From: an uncultured Alkaliphilus sp.
GTDB lineage: Bacteria; Bacillota; Clostridia; Peptostreptococcales; Natronincolaceae
Reading direction: 5' to 3'
Assembly: GCA_938074565.1 (NCBI GenBank)
Contig: CALJEQ010000005.1
Location: forward strand, 186,001-250,000
DNA: 64,000 nucleotides
Shown here one piece after another: positions 1 to 8,047 of this stretch. The notes under the pieces are model-generated. The model did no database searches and was not told the origin of the DNA. It saw only the letters and a list, made by a program, of their open reading frames with translations. The position numbers and the translations under genes are program-made. Position 1 is the first letter of the stretch, and each line of letters starts with the position of its first letter.

Positions 1-336
1 TTGGAAGCTCAAGAAAAGTCATTACAGTCAGTAAGACCTGGTATTAAAGGTGTGGAACTGGATAAAATTGCAAGAGATATTATCTCTGATAAAGGTTTTG
101 GTGAATATTTTGGACATGGCTTAGGTCATGGAGTTGGACTAGAGGTCCATGAACTGCCCCATGTTAATGGTTTAGGTGATGTTCCTATGGAGCCAGGTAT
201 GATTATTACTATAGAACCAGGTGTATATATTCCTGACTATGGTGGTGTTAGAATAGAAGATTTAGTTGTGGTTACTGAAAATGGTTATGAAGTTCTATCA
301 AAATCTACTAAAGAACTGATTGAACTTAAAATATAA
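1..336 (+). CDS. Xaa-Pro aminopeptidase (M24 family), C-terminal fragment
   Basis: This is the C-terminal 111 residues of a metallopeptidase of the pita-bread (M24) fold. The gene is cut by the left edge of the window, so the TTG at position 1 is not a real start. Visible family motifs are the [13 protein letters not shown] metal and substrate segment, the [14 protein letters not shown] segment with a metal-binding Glu, and the GGVRIED segment near the end. Enzymes of this type remove an N-terminal residue preceding proline from cytoplasmic peptides. The gene lies 26 bases upstream of efp, a common clostridial and Bacillus arrangement. Methionine aminopeptidase shares the fold, but the efp neighbour and the VRIED ending favour Xaa-Pro aminopeptidase. 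Confidence 0.9.
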   Translation: MEAQEKSLQSVRPGIKGVELDKIARDIISDKGFGEYFGHGLGHGVGLEVHELPHVNGLGDVPMEPGMIITIEPGVYIPDYGGVRIEDLVVVTENGYEVLSKSTKELIELKI

Positions 337-362
337 TAATTAATTAATTACGGAGGGATAGA

Positions 363-920
363 ATGATTTCAGCAGGTGATTTTAGAAAAGGGATAACATT
401 CGAAATGAATGGAGAGCCTTATGTAGTTTTGGATTTTCAACACGTTAAGCCGGGCAAAGGAGCTGCCTTTGTAAGAACAAAGCATAGAAACTTAAAGTCA
501 GGATCTATTAGAGAGGAGACTTTCAATCCATCAGATAAGTTCCCAAAAGCTCTTATTGAAACTAAAGAAATGCAATATCTTTACAATGATGGTGAGTTAT
601 ATCACTTTATGGATAATGAAACTTTTGAGCAAATTCCATTAACTTATGATGAAGTAGAGGGTGCTATTAAATTCCTTAAGGAAAATGACACAGCTACTAT
701 TAAATTCTACCAAGGAAGACCTTTCCAAGTAGATGCACCTAACTTTGTTGAATTAATTATTACAGAAACAGAGCCAGGTATTAAAGGAGATACAGCATCG
801 AATGTTACAAAAAATGCAACAGTTGAAACTGGAGCAGTAATCCATGTTCCTCTTTTCATTAACGAAGGGGACAAAGTTAGAATTGACACTCGTACAGGAG
901 ATTATATGTCGAGAGCATAA
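363..920 (+). CDS. efp: Elongation factor P
   Basis: A 185-residue protein of normal EF-P length. EF-P binds ribosomes stalled on polyproline stretches and stimulates peptide bond formation. It opens [26 protein letters not shown] in KOW-like domain I, with the loop [10 protein letters not shown] whose Lys is the usual site of post-translational modification. Two OB-type domains follow, and the C-terminus [16 protein letters not shown] is the family ending. The ATG is preceded by a strong Shine-Dalgarno sequence (GGAGGG). The gene follows the M24 peptidase closely and is likely cotranscribed with it. Confidence 0.98.
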   Translation: MISAGDFRKGITFEMNGEPYVVLDFQHVKPGKGAAFVRTKHRNLKSGSIREETFNPSDKFPKALIETKEMQYLYNDGELYHFMDNETFEQIPLTYDEVEGAIKFLKENDTATIKFYQGRPFQVDAPNFVELIITETEPGIKGDTASNVTKNATVETGAVIHVPLFINEGDKVRIDTRTGDYMSRA

Positions 921-979
921 AATGTATATAATGTAGGCAATAATATTAAGGTATTATGCTAAAAAAGGAGGTAGTGAGT

Positions 980-1426
980 ATGAGTTTTTTATTTGAAAAG
1001 GTTGCGTATTTAAGAGGTTTAGCAGATGGACTTAATATCAAAGAATCTTCTAAAGAGGGTAAATTATTAATGGGTATTATCGATACTTTAGAAGAATTTG
1101 CTGATGCCATTGCAGAAGTAAGTGAAGACCAAGAAGAATTAATTGAGTATGTAGAAGCTTTGGATGAAGACTTAATGGAAGTTGAAGATGAGTTATTTGA
1201 AGAAGTTGACGAAGATGATTACGATGAAGATGATTATGATGATGAAGACATCGAATTTGCAGAGGTAGAATGTCCATATTGCGAAGAAGAAATTTACGTA
1301 GACGAAGATTTATTAGATGAAGAGGAGATCGAAGTTCAGTGTCCTCAATGTCATCGACCAATTACAATAATGGATGAAAATGAATATGCTGATTACGAAG
1401 AAATTCATAATCACGACGAAGAATAA
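980..1426 (+). CDS. CD1247 N-terminal domain-type acidic zinc-ribbon protein
   Basis: A 148-residue protein of unknown function, resembling the clostridial CD1247 N-terminal domain proteins found beside efp. The start at 980 was chosen because AAGGAGG lies just upstream; an in-frame upstream ATG at 956 lacks such a site. The N-terminus (MSFLFEKVAYLRGLADGL) is a conserved helical segment. The middle is a very acidic Asp/Glu run with repeated DDYDED units. The C-terminal part carries two CPxC pairs (CPYC and CPQC) about 25 residues apart, predicting a zinc ribbon. No enzyme motif is visible. A strong terminator follows, so it probably ends the efp transcript. Confidence 0.75.
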   Translation: MSFLFEKVAYLRGLADGLNIKESSKEGKLLMGIIDTLEEFADAIAEVSEDQEELIEYVEALDEDLMEVEDELFEEVDEDDYDEDDYDDEDIEFAEVECPYCEEEIYVDEDLLDEEEIEVQCPQCHRPITIMDENEYADYEEIHNHDEE

Positions 1427-1443
1427 TAACAGCTAAAAGTATT

Positions 1444-1483
1444 GTAAAGCCAATGTTTAAAACATTGGCTTTACTTTTTTTTT
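1444..1483 (+). terminator. Rho-independent terminator
   Basis: Arms at about 1444-1457 and 1461-1474 are perfectly complementary and are followed by nine T residues. It separates the efp/CD1247 unit from the spoIIIA operon. Confidence 0.9.
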
Positions 1484-1490
1484 GTTTTAA

Positions 1491-1517
1491 GAATATTTGG
1501 AGGGCAAGTACAATATC
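1491..1517 (+). promoter_or_regulatory. Candidate sigma-E-like promoter of the spoIIIA operon
   Basis: GAATATT at 1491-1497 matches the sigma-E -35 pattern. After 13 bases comes CAATATC at 1511-1517, an imperfect fit to the CATACAAT-like -10. The spoIIIA operon is sigma-E dependent in Bacillus. The spacing is one base shorter than usual, so the call is tentative. Confidence 0.35.
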
Positions 1518-1548
1518 TATTATATATATAAAGGAGGGACATGTTCTA

Positions 1549-2592
1549 ATGCAGGAGATGATAAATAGTAATTTCATAAAAAAAGAAAGTATTCATAAAG
1601 TGCATTTACAGTTGGAACAGTACCTCTGTCCTGAACTAAGGAAAGTAGTAGGTAATATACCAGAGAGTTTTAAAGTAACAATGGAAGAAATCCGGTTAAG
1701 GATGAATCAACCATTAATGGTTTATGGAAATAATCAAGATTATTTCGTTAATACCAATGGTGAATTGCTTAAGGACAGAGAGAAAGGTTTTATAGTCAGT
1801 GGAAAAAATATTGAAAATACTCTACAGTTTATTTCTAATTATTCAATTTATGCAGTTGAAGAGGAATTAAAAAGAGGGTATATCACCATCACTGGTGGGC
1901 ATCGAGTAGGAATTGTTGGGAAGGTTATTGTAGATGCAAAGGGTATCAAAACTATTAGGGACTTTAGTGGGTTAAATATTAGAGTTTCCCGTCAGAAAAA
2001 AGGTGTTGCTAATTCTATCATGAGGTATTTAGTGGATGATGAAGGCTTTATTTATAATACTTTAATAGTATCCCCTCCCCAATGTGGTAAAACAACCTTA
2101 TTAAGGGATATAATTCGGCACATCAGTAATGGTTTACCTAAAAACGGTATTAAGGGAATGAAGGTGGGAGTGGTGGATGAACGTTCAGAAATAGGGGGTA
2201 GCTTTCAAGGAGTACCACAAAACGATTTAGGTGTAAGAACTGATTTGTTAGATGGTTGCCCTAAAGCTGATGGTATGATGATGTTAATTAGAGCCATGTC
2301 ACCAGCAGTAATTGCCACCGATGAAATAGGAAGACAAGAAGATTGTATTGCTATTGAAGAAGCTTTATTGGCGGGTATCCGATTAATTACTACTGTTCAT
2401 GGAAAATCAATAGAAGACCTTCTAAATAAAAAAGTAATAGGCGACTTAGTGAAGGATAAAATCTTTAAACGATTGATCGTGTTGTCTAATAGAGATGCTG
2501 TAGGGACGATAGAAGGCATATTTAATGGCGAGACTTTAGAAAATTTAATTAGAGAGCCTATAAAGAATAGGATGGTGGATTCCATTGATTAA
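1549..2592 (+). CDS. spoIIIAA: Stage III sporulation protein AA (ATPase)
   Basis: A 347-residue AAA/secretion-type ATPase. It is thought to power the SpoIIIA-SpoIIQ channel between mother cell and forespore after engulfment. The Walker A segment is SPPQCGKTTLLR, followed by VGVVDERSEIGGSF and the Walker B-like PAVIATDEIGRQED. The ATG at 1549 follows AAGGAGGG with suitable spacing; the longer in-frame reading from 1453 would begin inside the upstream terminator and is rejected. It is the first gene of a complete spoIIIAA-AH operon and overlaps spoIIIAB by 8 bases. Confidence 0.95.
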   Translation: MQEMINSNFIKKESIHKVHLQLEQYLCPELRKVVGNIPESFKVTMEEIRLRMNQPLMVYGNNQDYFVNTNGELLKDREKGFIVSGKNIENTLQFISNYSIYAVEEELKRGYITITGGHRVGIVGKVIVDAKGIKTIRDFSGLNIRVSRQKKGVANSIMRYLVDDEGFIYNTLIVSPPQCGKTTLLRDIIRHISNGLPKNGIKGMKVGVVDERSEIGGSFQGVPQNDLGVRTDLLDGCPKADGMMMLIRAMSPAVIATDEIGRQEDCIAIEEALLAGIRLITTVHGKSIEDLLNKKVIGDLVKDKIFKRLIVLSNRDAVGTIEGIFNGETLENLIREPIKNRMVDSID

Positions 2593-3103
2593 ATTAACTT
2601 TTTCTATTGTGATTATTGCCTGTAGTGCCCTAATTGGCGAAATCTATGGAAATGCCTATAAACAGCGAACAAGATTATTAAGTCAATTAATATCAACCCT
2701 GCAAATGCTAGAAACTGAGATTATATATGCATCAACACCCTTACCGTTTCTACTGCAAAAGGTTGCCAAAAGGAGTTCTACAGAAATAGCATATCTTTTA
2801 GAGACTACATCAGATATTTTATTAAAAAAGGAAGGGTATACTTTTTCGGAAGCTTGGAGAATGGGAATTGAAATAGCCCGTAGACAGAGTGAGTTGAAAA
2901 AAGAAGATATTGAATTACTAGTAAACTTAGGTAATAACTTAGGAAATTCTGATGGTAATAATCAAGTAAAACATATTCAATTAACAATGGAAGAGTTGCG
3001 AAGAAATTATGATGAGGCAATTCAATTACAGAATAAAAATGTTAAGTTATATAAAAGTTTGGGGCTATTATCGGGAATTGCAATAGTTGTTATTTTATAT
3101 TAA
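2585..3103 (+). CDS. spoIIIAB: Stage III sporulation protein AB
   Basis: A 172-residue protein of the SpoIIIAB family, related to GspF-type platform proteins of secretion systems. It has an N-terminal membrane segment (LTFSIVIIACSALIGEIYG), a helical central region with the family pattern LLSQLISTLQMLETEIIYA, and a C-terminal membrane helix (LGLLSGIAIVVILY). The start is a TTG at 2585 within the end of spoIIIAA, giving translational overlap. It is expected in the mother-cell membrane as part of the channel assembly. Confidence 0.93.
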   Translation: MIKLTFSIVIIACSALIGEIYGNAYKQRTRLLSQLISTLQMLETEIIYASTPLPFLLQKVAKRSSTEIAYLLETTSDILLKKEGYTFSEAWRMGIEIARRQSELKKEDIELLVNLGNNLGNSDGNNQVKHIQLTMEELRRNYDEAIQLQNKNVKLYKSLGLLSGIAIVVILY

Positions 3104-3120
3104 CAGGGGAGGAAGTTCCA

Positions 3121-3324
3121 ATGATAATGAATGTAGATCTAATTTTTAAAATTGCTGCAATAGGCATCATTGTAGCAGTATTGAATCAAGTTTTAAAACA
3201 TGCAGGAAGAGAGGAACAGGCAATGATGACTACATTAGTTGGAATTATTGTTGTGTTGATGATGGTCATAAACTTGATTAGTAATTTATTTGAGACGGTT
3301 AAAACAATGTTTCGGTTATATTAA
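3121..3324 (+). CDS. spoIIIAC: Stage III sporulation protein AC
   Basis: A 67-residue, very hydrophobic protein with two membrane helices (IFKIAAIGIIVAVLNQVL and MMTTLVGIIVVLMMVINLI) around a short charged loop (KHAGREEQA), as usual for SpoIIIAC. It is a small integral membrane component of the SpoIIIA channel. GGGGAGG lies before the ATG at 3121; a second ATG two codons later is also possible. It is 17 bases after spoIIIAB and 12 before spoIIIAD. Confidence 0.95.
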   Translation: MIMNVDLIFKIAAIGIIVAVLNQVLKHAGREEQAMMTTLVGIIVVLMMVINLISNLFETVKTMFRLY

Positions 3325-3336
3325 GGATGTGATGAA

Positions 3337-3723
3337 ATGGAAATCTATCAAATTGTTGCAGTGGGGATTGTAGCAACTGTACTAGCTATTTTAGTGAAAA
3401 ATCAAAAACCAGAGCTGGGAATATATATAAGTCTAGTGACAGGTTTTATTATTTTCATATTTATAGTTGCTAAGCTTCAATCTGTTATTGAAATCCTTAA
3501 TCAAATGGCAAATAAAATCAGTATAGACGATATTTATCTATCGGTCATATTAAAAATAGTTGGAATTGCTTATATAGCTGAATTTGGTGCTCAAATTTGT
3601 AAAGATGCTGGAGAAGGGGTTATTGCCTCAAAAATTGAGTTTGCAGGCAAAGTTTTAATTATGGTGATGGCTGTACCCATTTTAGTTTCTTTAATGGACT
3701 TAATCATAAATATGGTACCTTAG
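3337..3723 (+). CDS. spoIIIAD: Stage III sporulation protein AD
   Basis: A 128-residue integral membrane protein of the SpoIIIAC/AD family with about four hydrophobic segments. The segment VGIAYIAEFGAQICKDAGEG is the recognisable family signature, followed by the conserved pattern ASKIEFAGKVLI. It acts in the mother-cell membrane with the other SpoIIIA proteins. Tight spacing on both sides places it in the operon. Confidence 0.95.
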   Translation: MEIYQIVAVGIVATVLAILVKNQKPELGIYISLVTGFIIFIFIVAKLQSVIEILNQMANKISIDDIYLSVILKIVGIAYIAEFGAQICKDAGEGVIASKIEFAGKVLIMVMAVPILVSLMDLIINMVP

Positions 3724-3734
3724 GATGTGAAAAA

Positions 3735-4916
3735 ATGAAAAAACCACTGATTATATTTTTAATAATCTACTTGTTGATGAACTCCGTAGTTTGGGGAAAT
3801 GAAGCTAATGAACCAATTATTGACCCTGAAGATATTATTATGGAGCAAATTAATCGTTTAGACACAGGAGATCTACAGTTAATTATGGATAGTATCAATA
3901 GCGACCTAGAGGATTATATTCCTAAAATTGAATTGAAAACATTAGTACAAAAATTATTACGGGGGGAAGGGATATTTTCTTTAAATGACCTAGTAAGGGG
4001 AAGCCTACGTTTTTTATTTAGAGAAGTGATTGCAAATTGGAAACTTCTTGGGCAAATTATTGTATTATCATCGATTTACGCCATTTTAAGCAATCTACAA
4101 AATGCTTTTGAAAATGATATAGTTGGGAAACTTGCCTATAGTGTTTGTTACTTAGTAATTATCACGTTAACAATTAAAAGCTTTATGATTGCCATTAACA
4201 TAGGAAAAGATACCATCGATATGATGGTGACCTTTATGCAAGCCCTTTTGCCGGTGCTGTTGGCAATTTTGTTGGCGATGGGAGGTATAACATCATCAGC
4301 TTTTTTTCATCCTGTTTTACTAGGGGCAATAGGTTTTATTGCTACTGTGGTTAAATCAGTAGTTTTACCATTAATCTTCTTTTCAACAGTATTGTCCATT
4401 GTAAATAATTTTTCTAGTAAAATACAAATAACTAAGTTGGCGGCATTATTGAAGCAAATGGCAACTATGATTTTGGGGTCTATACTAACTGCCTTTGTGG
4501 GGGTTATTTCTATTCAGGGGATAACATCAGCTTCTGTAGATGGGGTAACCATAAGAACAGCAAAATTTGCAGTTGATAAATTTATTCCCATAGTAGGTGG
4601 GTTTTTATCAGATGCAATGGATACCGTTATTGGATGTTCATTGTTATTAAAAAATGCAGTAGGTGCTGTAGGGTTAATATCAGTGTTTTTAATTTGTCTC
4701 ATTCCAATGACTAAAATATTAGCTCTAATTGTTATTTATAAATTATGTGCAGCGGTTATTGAACCCATTGCCCAAAGTCAGTTGGTGGATTGTTTAAATC
4801 AAATGAGTAATGCTTTAATATTGTTATTTGCAACTGTTTCTTCAATAGCAATTATGTTTTTCATTACAATTACCATAATTGTGGGTACGGGTAATATAAC
4901 ACTAATGATGAGGTAG
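3735..4916 (+). CDS. spoIIIAE: Stage III sporulation protein AE
   Basis: A 393-residue polytopic membrane protein of normal SpoIIIAE length. It has an N-terminal signal-like helix (KKPLIIFLIIYLLMNSVVWG), an acidic extracytoplasmic stretch, and then multiple membrane helices from about residue 100 onward. The segment TSASVDGVTIRTAKFAVDKFIPIVGGFLSDAMDTV is the strongly conserved family core. It is the largest membrane component of the channel apparatus. Confidence 0.95.
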   Translation: MKKPLIIFLIIYLLMNSVVWGNEANEPIIDPEDIIMEQINRLDTGDLQLIMDSINSDLEDYIPKIELKTLVQKLLRGEGIFSLNDLVRGSLRFLFREVIANWKLLGQIIVLSSIYAILSNLQNAFENDIVGKLAYSVCYLVIITLTIKSFMIAINIGKDTIDMMVTFMQALLPVLLAILLAMGGITSSAFFHPVLLGAIGFIATVVKSVVLPLIFFSTVLSIVNNFSSKIQITKLAALLKQMATMILGSILTAFVGVISIQGITSASVDGVTIRTAKFAVDKFIPIVGGFLSDAMDTVIGCSLLLKNAVGAVGLISVFLICLIPMTKILALIVIYKLCAAVIEPIAQSQLVDCLNQMSNALILLFATVSSIAIMFFITITIIVGTGNITLMMR

Positions 4917-4930
4917 GTGGTGTAAATTTG

Positions 4931-5572
4931 ATGGAGATAATTAGAGAATGGATTATGACGATTCTTTCTATTATTATATTTGTTACATTTGTAGAGTTTC
5001 TGCTACCAAATAATAATCATAGGCGATACATTAATGTAATAATAGGATTAATGATTATGTTGGTGATATTAAGACCCTTGACGGGATTGGTAAAAGGAGG
5101 AGAAAGCTTAGCCGAGGATATTTTACAGACAAGCAACCAGATGGAAGTTATGACCATGCAAAATCGGGTACAAACCTTAGAAGTTAATAACCAAGAAACT
5201 ATTACCTATTTATACAAAGAAAACTTGAAAAGTCAGATGAAAAATCGTTTAGAAAAACAATTAGGTTATAAAGTATTGGATATAGAGGTTGAAATTGAAG
5301 AAAATAATATGGATGAATTTGGGATGATTAAGGGAATAAATATAGTTCTATTAGATGAGGAAAAAGCCCAAGAAGTTGAGTCAAATAAAAAGATTAAAGA
5401 TGTCAATGTGATGGTTAATGTGAATGTTAGCTTGTCGGAAAAAAATAATAATAATGTGAAAGCGGACAGCATATTGTTAGATAGTGGGGGGGAAATCATA
5501 AAAAATGATTTTAGCTCATTCTATCAAGTGACTGAGGATAATATTAACATTTCTGTACTTAAGAATAAGTAA
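4931..5572 (+). CDS. spoIIIAF: Stage III sporulation protein AF
   Basis: A 213-residue protein with two N-terminal membrane helices (IMTILSIIIFVTFVEFLLP and YINVIIGLMIMLVILRPL) followed by a soluble domain, as expected for SpoIIIAF. The ATG at 4931 is preferred because AGGTGGT ends about nine bases upstream; a TTG one codon earlier is the alternative. The soluble domain resembles the ring-building motif fold shared by SpoIIIAF, AG and AH, but this is known from the family rather than seen here. Confidence 0.9.
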   Translation: MEIIREWIMTILSIIIFVTFVEFLLPNNNHRRYINVIIGLMIMLVILRPLTGLVKGGESLAEDILQTSNQMEVMTMQNRVQTLEVNNQETITYLYKENLKSQMKNRLEKQLGYKVLDIEVEIEENNMDEFGMIKGINIVLLDEEKAQEVESNKKIKDVNVMVNVNVSLSEKNNNNVKADSILLDSGGEIIKNDFSSFYQVTEDNINISVLKNK

Positions 5573-5590
5573 TGAGTAAGGAGGAAAAAA

Positions 5591-6175
5591 ATGAAAAACT
5601 GGAATGAAGAAATTAAGAAAATACTTTCTAAAAAGTATGTTGCAAATCTTTTAGTTCTGATGGCAGTGGCAATTATGGCATTAATCGTTTCTGGTGAATT
5701 TTTCGTAAAAAATTCATCAACAAAGCATAATGGAAAAGATTCAAGTGGTGACACATTTGTACATCAAGCAGTTGAAATGAAAACAGAAGAGGAATTAGTA
5801 GAAAGTAGACTAAAAAGAATTTTAGAAGAAATTCGAGGTGCAGGAGAAGTACAAGTAATGATCACCTTTGAAGTAGGAGGGGAAATAATACCCGCCATTA
5901 ACACTGTAGAATCAAAGGATACAACAGAAGAAAAGGACTCTAATGGAGGGTCACGGGTGGTAAACTCTGAAAGCTTAACAACAAATACCGTTATAACCAG
6001 TGAACATGGTGGAAATAGACCGTTGGTGTTAAAAGAGATTAAACCACAGGTGAAGGGTGTTATCGTAGTGGCTGAAGGTGCAGAAGATATTATGGTTAAG
6101 TCAAACTTATATGAAGCAGTGAAGACCGTTTTACAAGTTCCAGGACATCGAGTTCAAGTATATTCAAGAAATTAA
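5591..6175 (+). CDS. spoIIIAG: Stage III sporulation protein AG
   Basis: A 194-residue single-pass membrane protein with one N-terminal helix (VANLLVLMAVAIMALIVSG) and an extracytoplasmic domain. In the family, SpoIIIAG forms a large ring in the intermembrane space. Conserved features include ESRLKRILEEIRGAGEVQVMITFE and the ending VKGVIVVAEGAEDIMVKSNLYEAVKTVLQVP. AAGGAGG precedes the ATG. It lies between spoIIIAF and spoIIIAH with short gaps. Confidence 0.95.
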   Translation: MKNWNEEIKKILSKKYVANLLVLMAVAIMALIVSGEFFVKNSSTKHNGKDSSGDTFVHQAVEMKTEEELVESRLKRILEEIRGAGEVQVMITFEVGGEIIPAINTVESKDTTEEKDSNGGSRVVNSESLTTNTVITSEHGGNRPLVLKEIKPQVKGVIVVAEGAEDIMVKSNLYEAVKTVLQVPGHRVQVYSRN

Positions 6176-6193
6176 TTTAGGGGGGATCTTTTT

Positions 6194-6994
6194 ATGAAAT
6201 TTAGTGATTTTAACGTTTTAAAGAGAAAGAATTTTGTTATTTTTTCATTAGTAATGATGTTGGGCTTAATAGGGTATATTAATTATAATTTAAATAAGCA
6301 ATCATTACTTCAAACCTCCAGTGAACTGGAGAGATACGAAATGAAAATGATGGAAAATAGTGGTGTGTTGAATCAAATACTTGGCGAAGAATTGGCCCAT
6401 AATGACGGCGAAGAAGAAAAAGAAGACTCCTTAAAAGGGGAAGAAGAAGCAGATAAGGAAGATGCAGAAAAAGAAGACACAAAAGAAGATACAGAACAAG
6501 AAGATTCTGAAACTTCTAGCTCAACAAATGGTGAGATGGATAATGCTATTATTGTAGATAGCAGAGACAATAATGTGGTAGATGTAGCAAAGGAGACCAA
6601 TGCCCAAATAACAAAAATAATAACAAACAAACAAGTAATGAGAAGTAATGCTTACTTTATTGAAAGCAAACTCGAAAGAGATAAAAAGAGAAGTGAAATG
6701 GTTAGTTATTTAAATGATATAGTAAATAATCAATATACTGCTGAAGATTTAAGGGCACAGGCTCAAAACATGAAAATGCAGGTGGTAACCAATTCAGAAA
6801 AAGAATTATTAATAGAAAATATGATTACAGCTAAAGGATTTAATGATGCTATTGTTTATTTAACAGATCATTCTATTAATATTGTAGTACATAGTCAAGC
6901 GTTAAATGAAAAGGAAGTAGCTCAAATTGTTGATATTGTAAGAAGGGAAACAAATGTTACAATGGATAATATAATAATTATGAATAAAAAATAG
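6194..6994 (+). CDS. spoIIIAH: Stage III sporulation protein AH
   Basis: A 266-residue single-pass membrane protein. SpoIIIAH binds the forespore protein SpoIIQ across the intermembrane space. The N-terminal helix is FVIFSLVMMLGLIGYI. An unusually acidic, low-complexity linker of Glu, Asp, Lys and Ser follows at about residues 70-115. The C-terminal ring-building domain contains ESKLERDKKRSEMVSYLNDI and the ending QIVDIVRRET. GGGGGA lies before the ATG. It closes the operon; no hairpin terminator was seen before the next promoter. Confidence 0.93.
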   Translation: MKFSDFNVLKRKNFVIFSLVMMLGLIGYINYNLNKQSLLQTSSELERYEMKMMENSGVLNQILGEELAHNDGEEEKEDSLKGEEEADKEDAEKEDTKEDTEQEDSETSSSTNGEMDNAIIVDSRDNNVVDVAKETNAQITKIITNKQVMRSNAYFIESKLERDKKRSEMVSYLNDIVNNQYTAEDLRAQAQNMKMQVVTNSEKELLIENMITAKGFNDAIVYLTDHSINIVVHSQALNEKEVAQIVDIVRRETNVTMDNIIIMNKK

Positions 6995-7000
6995 AACTGT

Positions 7001-7029
7001 TTGTCATTGTATATTTAATTTGGTATAAT
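7001..7029 (+). promoter_or_regulatory. Sigma-A-type promoter upstream of the Asp23-like gene
   Basis: TTGTCA at 7001-7006 and TATAAT at 7024-7029 are separated by exactly 17 bases. This is close to the vegetative consensus and lies 33 bases before the start codon. Confidence 0.8.
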
Positions 7030-7062
7030 AATCCTAGATATTTGCACTCAGGGGGTGAAAAA

Positions 7063-7455
7063 ATGGATGCTATACAAAATTTAGAGTATGGAGAAATACG
7101 TATTGCTGAAGATGTAATTGCTACAATAGCAGGCCTAGCAGCTATTGAAGTAAAAGGTGTAGCTGGAATGAGTGGTGGATTAGTTGATGGAATTGCAGAT
7201 ATTCTTGGGAAGAAAAATCTTTCAAAAGGTGTTAAGGTAACAGTTAACGATAAGGGTGGATTTGTTGACCTTAATTTAATTGCAGAGTACGGTACTAAAA
7301 TACCGGACATTGCATGGGAAATACAAGATAAAGTAAAACGTTCCATCGAGACAATGACCAATTTAAATGTGGTAGAGGTAAATATACATATACAGGGAGT
7401 CCACTTCCCAAAAGAAGTTGTTGAGGAAGAAAAAAAGACGCAAACTTCAAAGTAA
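7063..7455 (+). CDS. Asp23/Gls24 family envelope stress response protein
   Basis: A 130-residue protein of the Asp23/Gls24 family (YqhY-like), whose members are linked to the cell envelope and alkaline stress. Characteristic segments are GEIRIAEDVIATIAGLAAIEVKGVAGMSGG, VKVTVNDKGGFVDLNLIAEYG and the end VEVNIHIQGVHF. The ATG at 7063 follows AGGGGGTG; the longer in-frame reading from a TTG at 7042 lacks a ribosome site. It has its own vegetative promoter and a terminator, so it is probably monocistronic. Its position upstream of nusB matches yqhY-nusB order in Bacillus. Confidence 0.93.
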   Translation: MDAIQNLEYGEIRIAEDVIATIAGLAAIEVKGVAGMSGGLVDGIADILGKKNLSKGVKVTVNDKGGFVDLNLIAEYGTKIPDIAWEIQDKVKRSIETMTNLNVVEVNIHIQGVHFPKEVVEEEKKTQTSK

Positions 7456-7465
7456 TTACATTAAA

Positions 7466-7495
7466 TAACCCTCTGGTTTCAGAGGGTTTATTTTG
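7466..7495 (+). terminator. Rho-independent terminator after the Asp23-like gene
   Basis: AACCCTCTG at 7467-7475 pairs with CAGAGGGTT at 7480-7488 around a four-base loop, followed by a T-rich stretch. Confidence 0.8.
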
Positions 7496-7624
7496 CTAGT
7501 TAAATAAATATTTTAAAATGATTATTATAATAATATTTATTATTTCTGATGGTTTAAAATGTTTCAGTATATACAACAATAAATAATATAAAAGAAAGTG
7601 TTAGTTAAACTAAGGAGGAAAACA

Positions 7625-8047
7625 ATGAATAGAAAGCTTGCCAGAGAATTTTGTATGAAAATGATGTTTCAAATGGGTGTGCAAAATAATTATGATTTAA
7701 ATATAATTCAAGATCATCTAGAAGAAGAAAATGAAAATGTTGAAACACAACAAATGGAATATATTGAAGGTCTTTTGAAGGCTGTAGTAGATAATCGTTC
7801 AGAATTAGACGAAATTATTGTAGAATTTTCAAAGGGATGGAAATTAGATCGTATTGCAAAGGTAGACTTAGCCATTTTAAGAATATCTTTGGGGGAATTA
7901 TTATATAAAAAGGATATTCCTTTTGCAGTTTCCATTAATGAAGCAATTGAATTGGCAAAAAAATACAGCACAAATGAGTCAGCCACATTCGTTAATGGAA
8001 TTTTAGGTAGATATGTTGAAGAAAAAGGCATCAATAAAAATGAATAA
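7625..8047 (+). CDS. nusB: Transcription antitermination factor NusB
   Basis: A 140-residue all-helical protein of normal NusB length. NusB binds boxA RNA with NusE during antitermination of rRNA transcription. Visible family segments are RKLAREFCMKMMFQ near the N-terminus, WKLDRIAKVDLAILRISLGELLY, and IPFAVSINEAIELAKKYSTNESATFVNGILG near the end. The ATG at 7625 follows AAGGAGG; the in-frame extension from 7598 has no such site. The last codons overlap the next gene by 8 bases. Confidence 0.96.
   Translation: MNRKLAREFCMKMMFQMGVQNNYDLNIIQDHLEEENENVETQQMEYIEGLLKAVVDNRSELDEIIVEFSKGWKLDRIAKVDLAILRISLGELLYKKDIPFAVSINEAIELAKKYSTNESATFVNGILGRYVEEKGINKNE

Noticed and set aside
1453..1548. N-terminal extension of SpoIIIAA
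   Set aside because: It would start within the upstream terminator stem; a strong ribosome site points to the ATG at 1549.
1362..1577. 71-residue minus-strand frame across the terminator before spoIIIA
   Set aside because: It reads through a strong terminator hairpin and the spoIIIAA leader; no ribosome site was seen.
6373..6630. Ser-rich 85-residue minus-strand frame
   Set aside because: It is the antisense reading of the acidic Glu/Asp linker of spoIIIAH.
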